Assembly: GCA_025506515.1 (NCBI GenBank)
Contig: CM046442.1
Coordinates: 65,798,438 to 65,862,437, forward strand
DNA: 64,000 nucleotides
Direction of reading: 5' to 3'
DNA from: Flaveria trinervia
Taxonomy: Eukaryota > Streptophyta > Magnoliopsida > Asterales > Asteraceae
A program made the position numbers and the translations under genes. Position 1 is the first letter of the stretch. Each line of letters opens with the position of its first letter. Shown here in pieces: positions 63,855 to 64,000 of this stretch. Below the pieces are notes generated by a model that saw only the letters and a list, made by a program, of their open reading frames with translations, was not told the origin of the DNA and made no database searches.

Positions 63855-64000
63855 TGATGTGCTCCAAATTATACATAAAAATCCTATCAAAAGCACATAA
63901 ATTATTCCTTAATATCTTCCTTAAAATGATGAAATTGTACTAAAAAGTCTTAAATTGTGTTTTCAGGTGTTTGAAAGGGCAAGATGGACAAAAGAAGCAT
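63855..64000 (+). repeat. start of another T-family LTR
   Basis: TGATGTGCTCCAAATTATACAT and what follows match 5920-6065 and 20907-21050 with many substitutions, up to GTGTTTTCAGGTG and the AAGATGGACAAAAGAAGCA that opens the small ORF in the other copies. It shows that T is a multi-copy family and that a further element extends beyond the window. Confidence 0.85.

Noticed and set aside
1..64000. Host genes, rRNA, organellar insertions
   Set aside because: Looked for in all intervals not assigned to elements; every interval longer than 300 bases is explained as LTR, leader, spacer, untranslated region or decayed gag/pol.

Overview
The window is plant nuclear repeat DNA. I find no host gene, no RNA gene and no organellar insertion; almost every base belongs to LTR retrotransposons lying inside one another. 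Support comes from TG...CA long terminal repeats, exact 5-bp target-site duplications (TSDs) at three insertions, tRNA primer-binding sites (iMet type for Ty1/copia and one Ty3/gypsy element, Asp type for another), polypurine tracts, and decayed gag, protease, integrase, reverse transcriptase (RT) and RNase H. A eudicot is likely. The family Asteraceae is a guess, based on resemblance of the extra 3' reading frame to proteins I remember from that family.

Layout. 1-4131: tail and two LTRs of a copia element (A) lacking most of its interior. 4132-4770: antisense copia integrase scrap. 4771-54813: Ty3/gypsy element G, cut at RT. G's 5' LTR is split at 5919/50998 by T (5920-50992, TSD CTTAT), a non-coding gypsy-type element primed by tRNA-Asp. 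T holds two related SIRE/Maximus-like copia elements on the minus strand: C2 (8674-19957, TSD GTTAC), in T's interior, and C3 (21658-50040, TSD AGCTC), in T's 3' LTR. C3's 5' LTR holds a plus-strand copia element, C4 (32988-46920), fused to a short non-coding copia-type element, S (46936-49416). 54814-55051 is the head of another copia LTR. 55052-63119 is a minus-strand copia element (C6) of A's family. 63120-63836 is a truncated minus-strand LTR of another copia element. 63855-64000 starts a third copy of T's LTR.

How the parts relate. C2, C3 and C4 share one plan: long gag with two zinc knuckles, gag stop, pol, a non-coding spacer, then a large extra 3' ORF (eORF) of unknown function that begins with a related His-Asn ... 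Phe-Trp domain in all three. All are broken by frameshifts or stops; C2 also lacks its RT core. T and S carry no proteins and would need enzymes from elsewhere. Nesting order, oldest to youngest, is antisense scrap, G, T, C3 (C2 separately), then the C4/S composite.

The most unusual structure is not a gene. Non-coding parts of T, C2/C3, C4/S and the LTR at 63120-63836 are packed with short self-complementary words. Each family has its own core, used in its LTRs and, in C2/C3, C4 and S, in its internal non-coding intervals. The second notable point is a splice-acceptor-like motif at the gag/pol boundary of all three SIRE-like elements.
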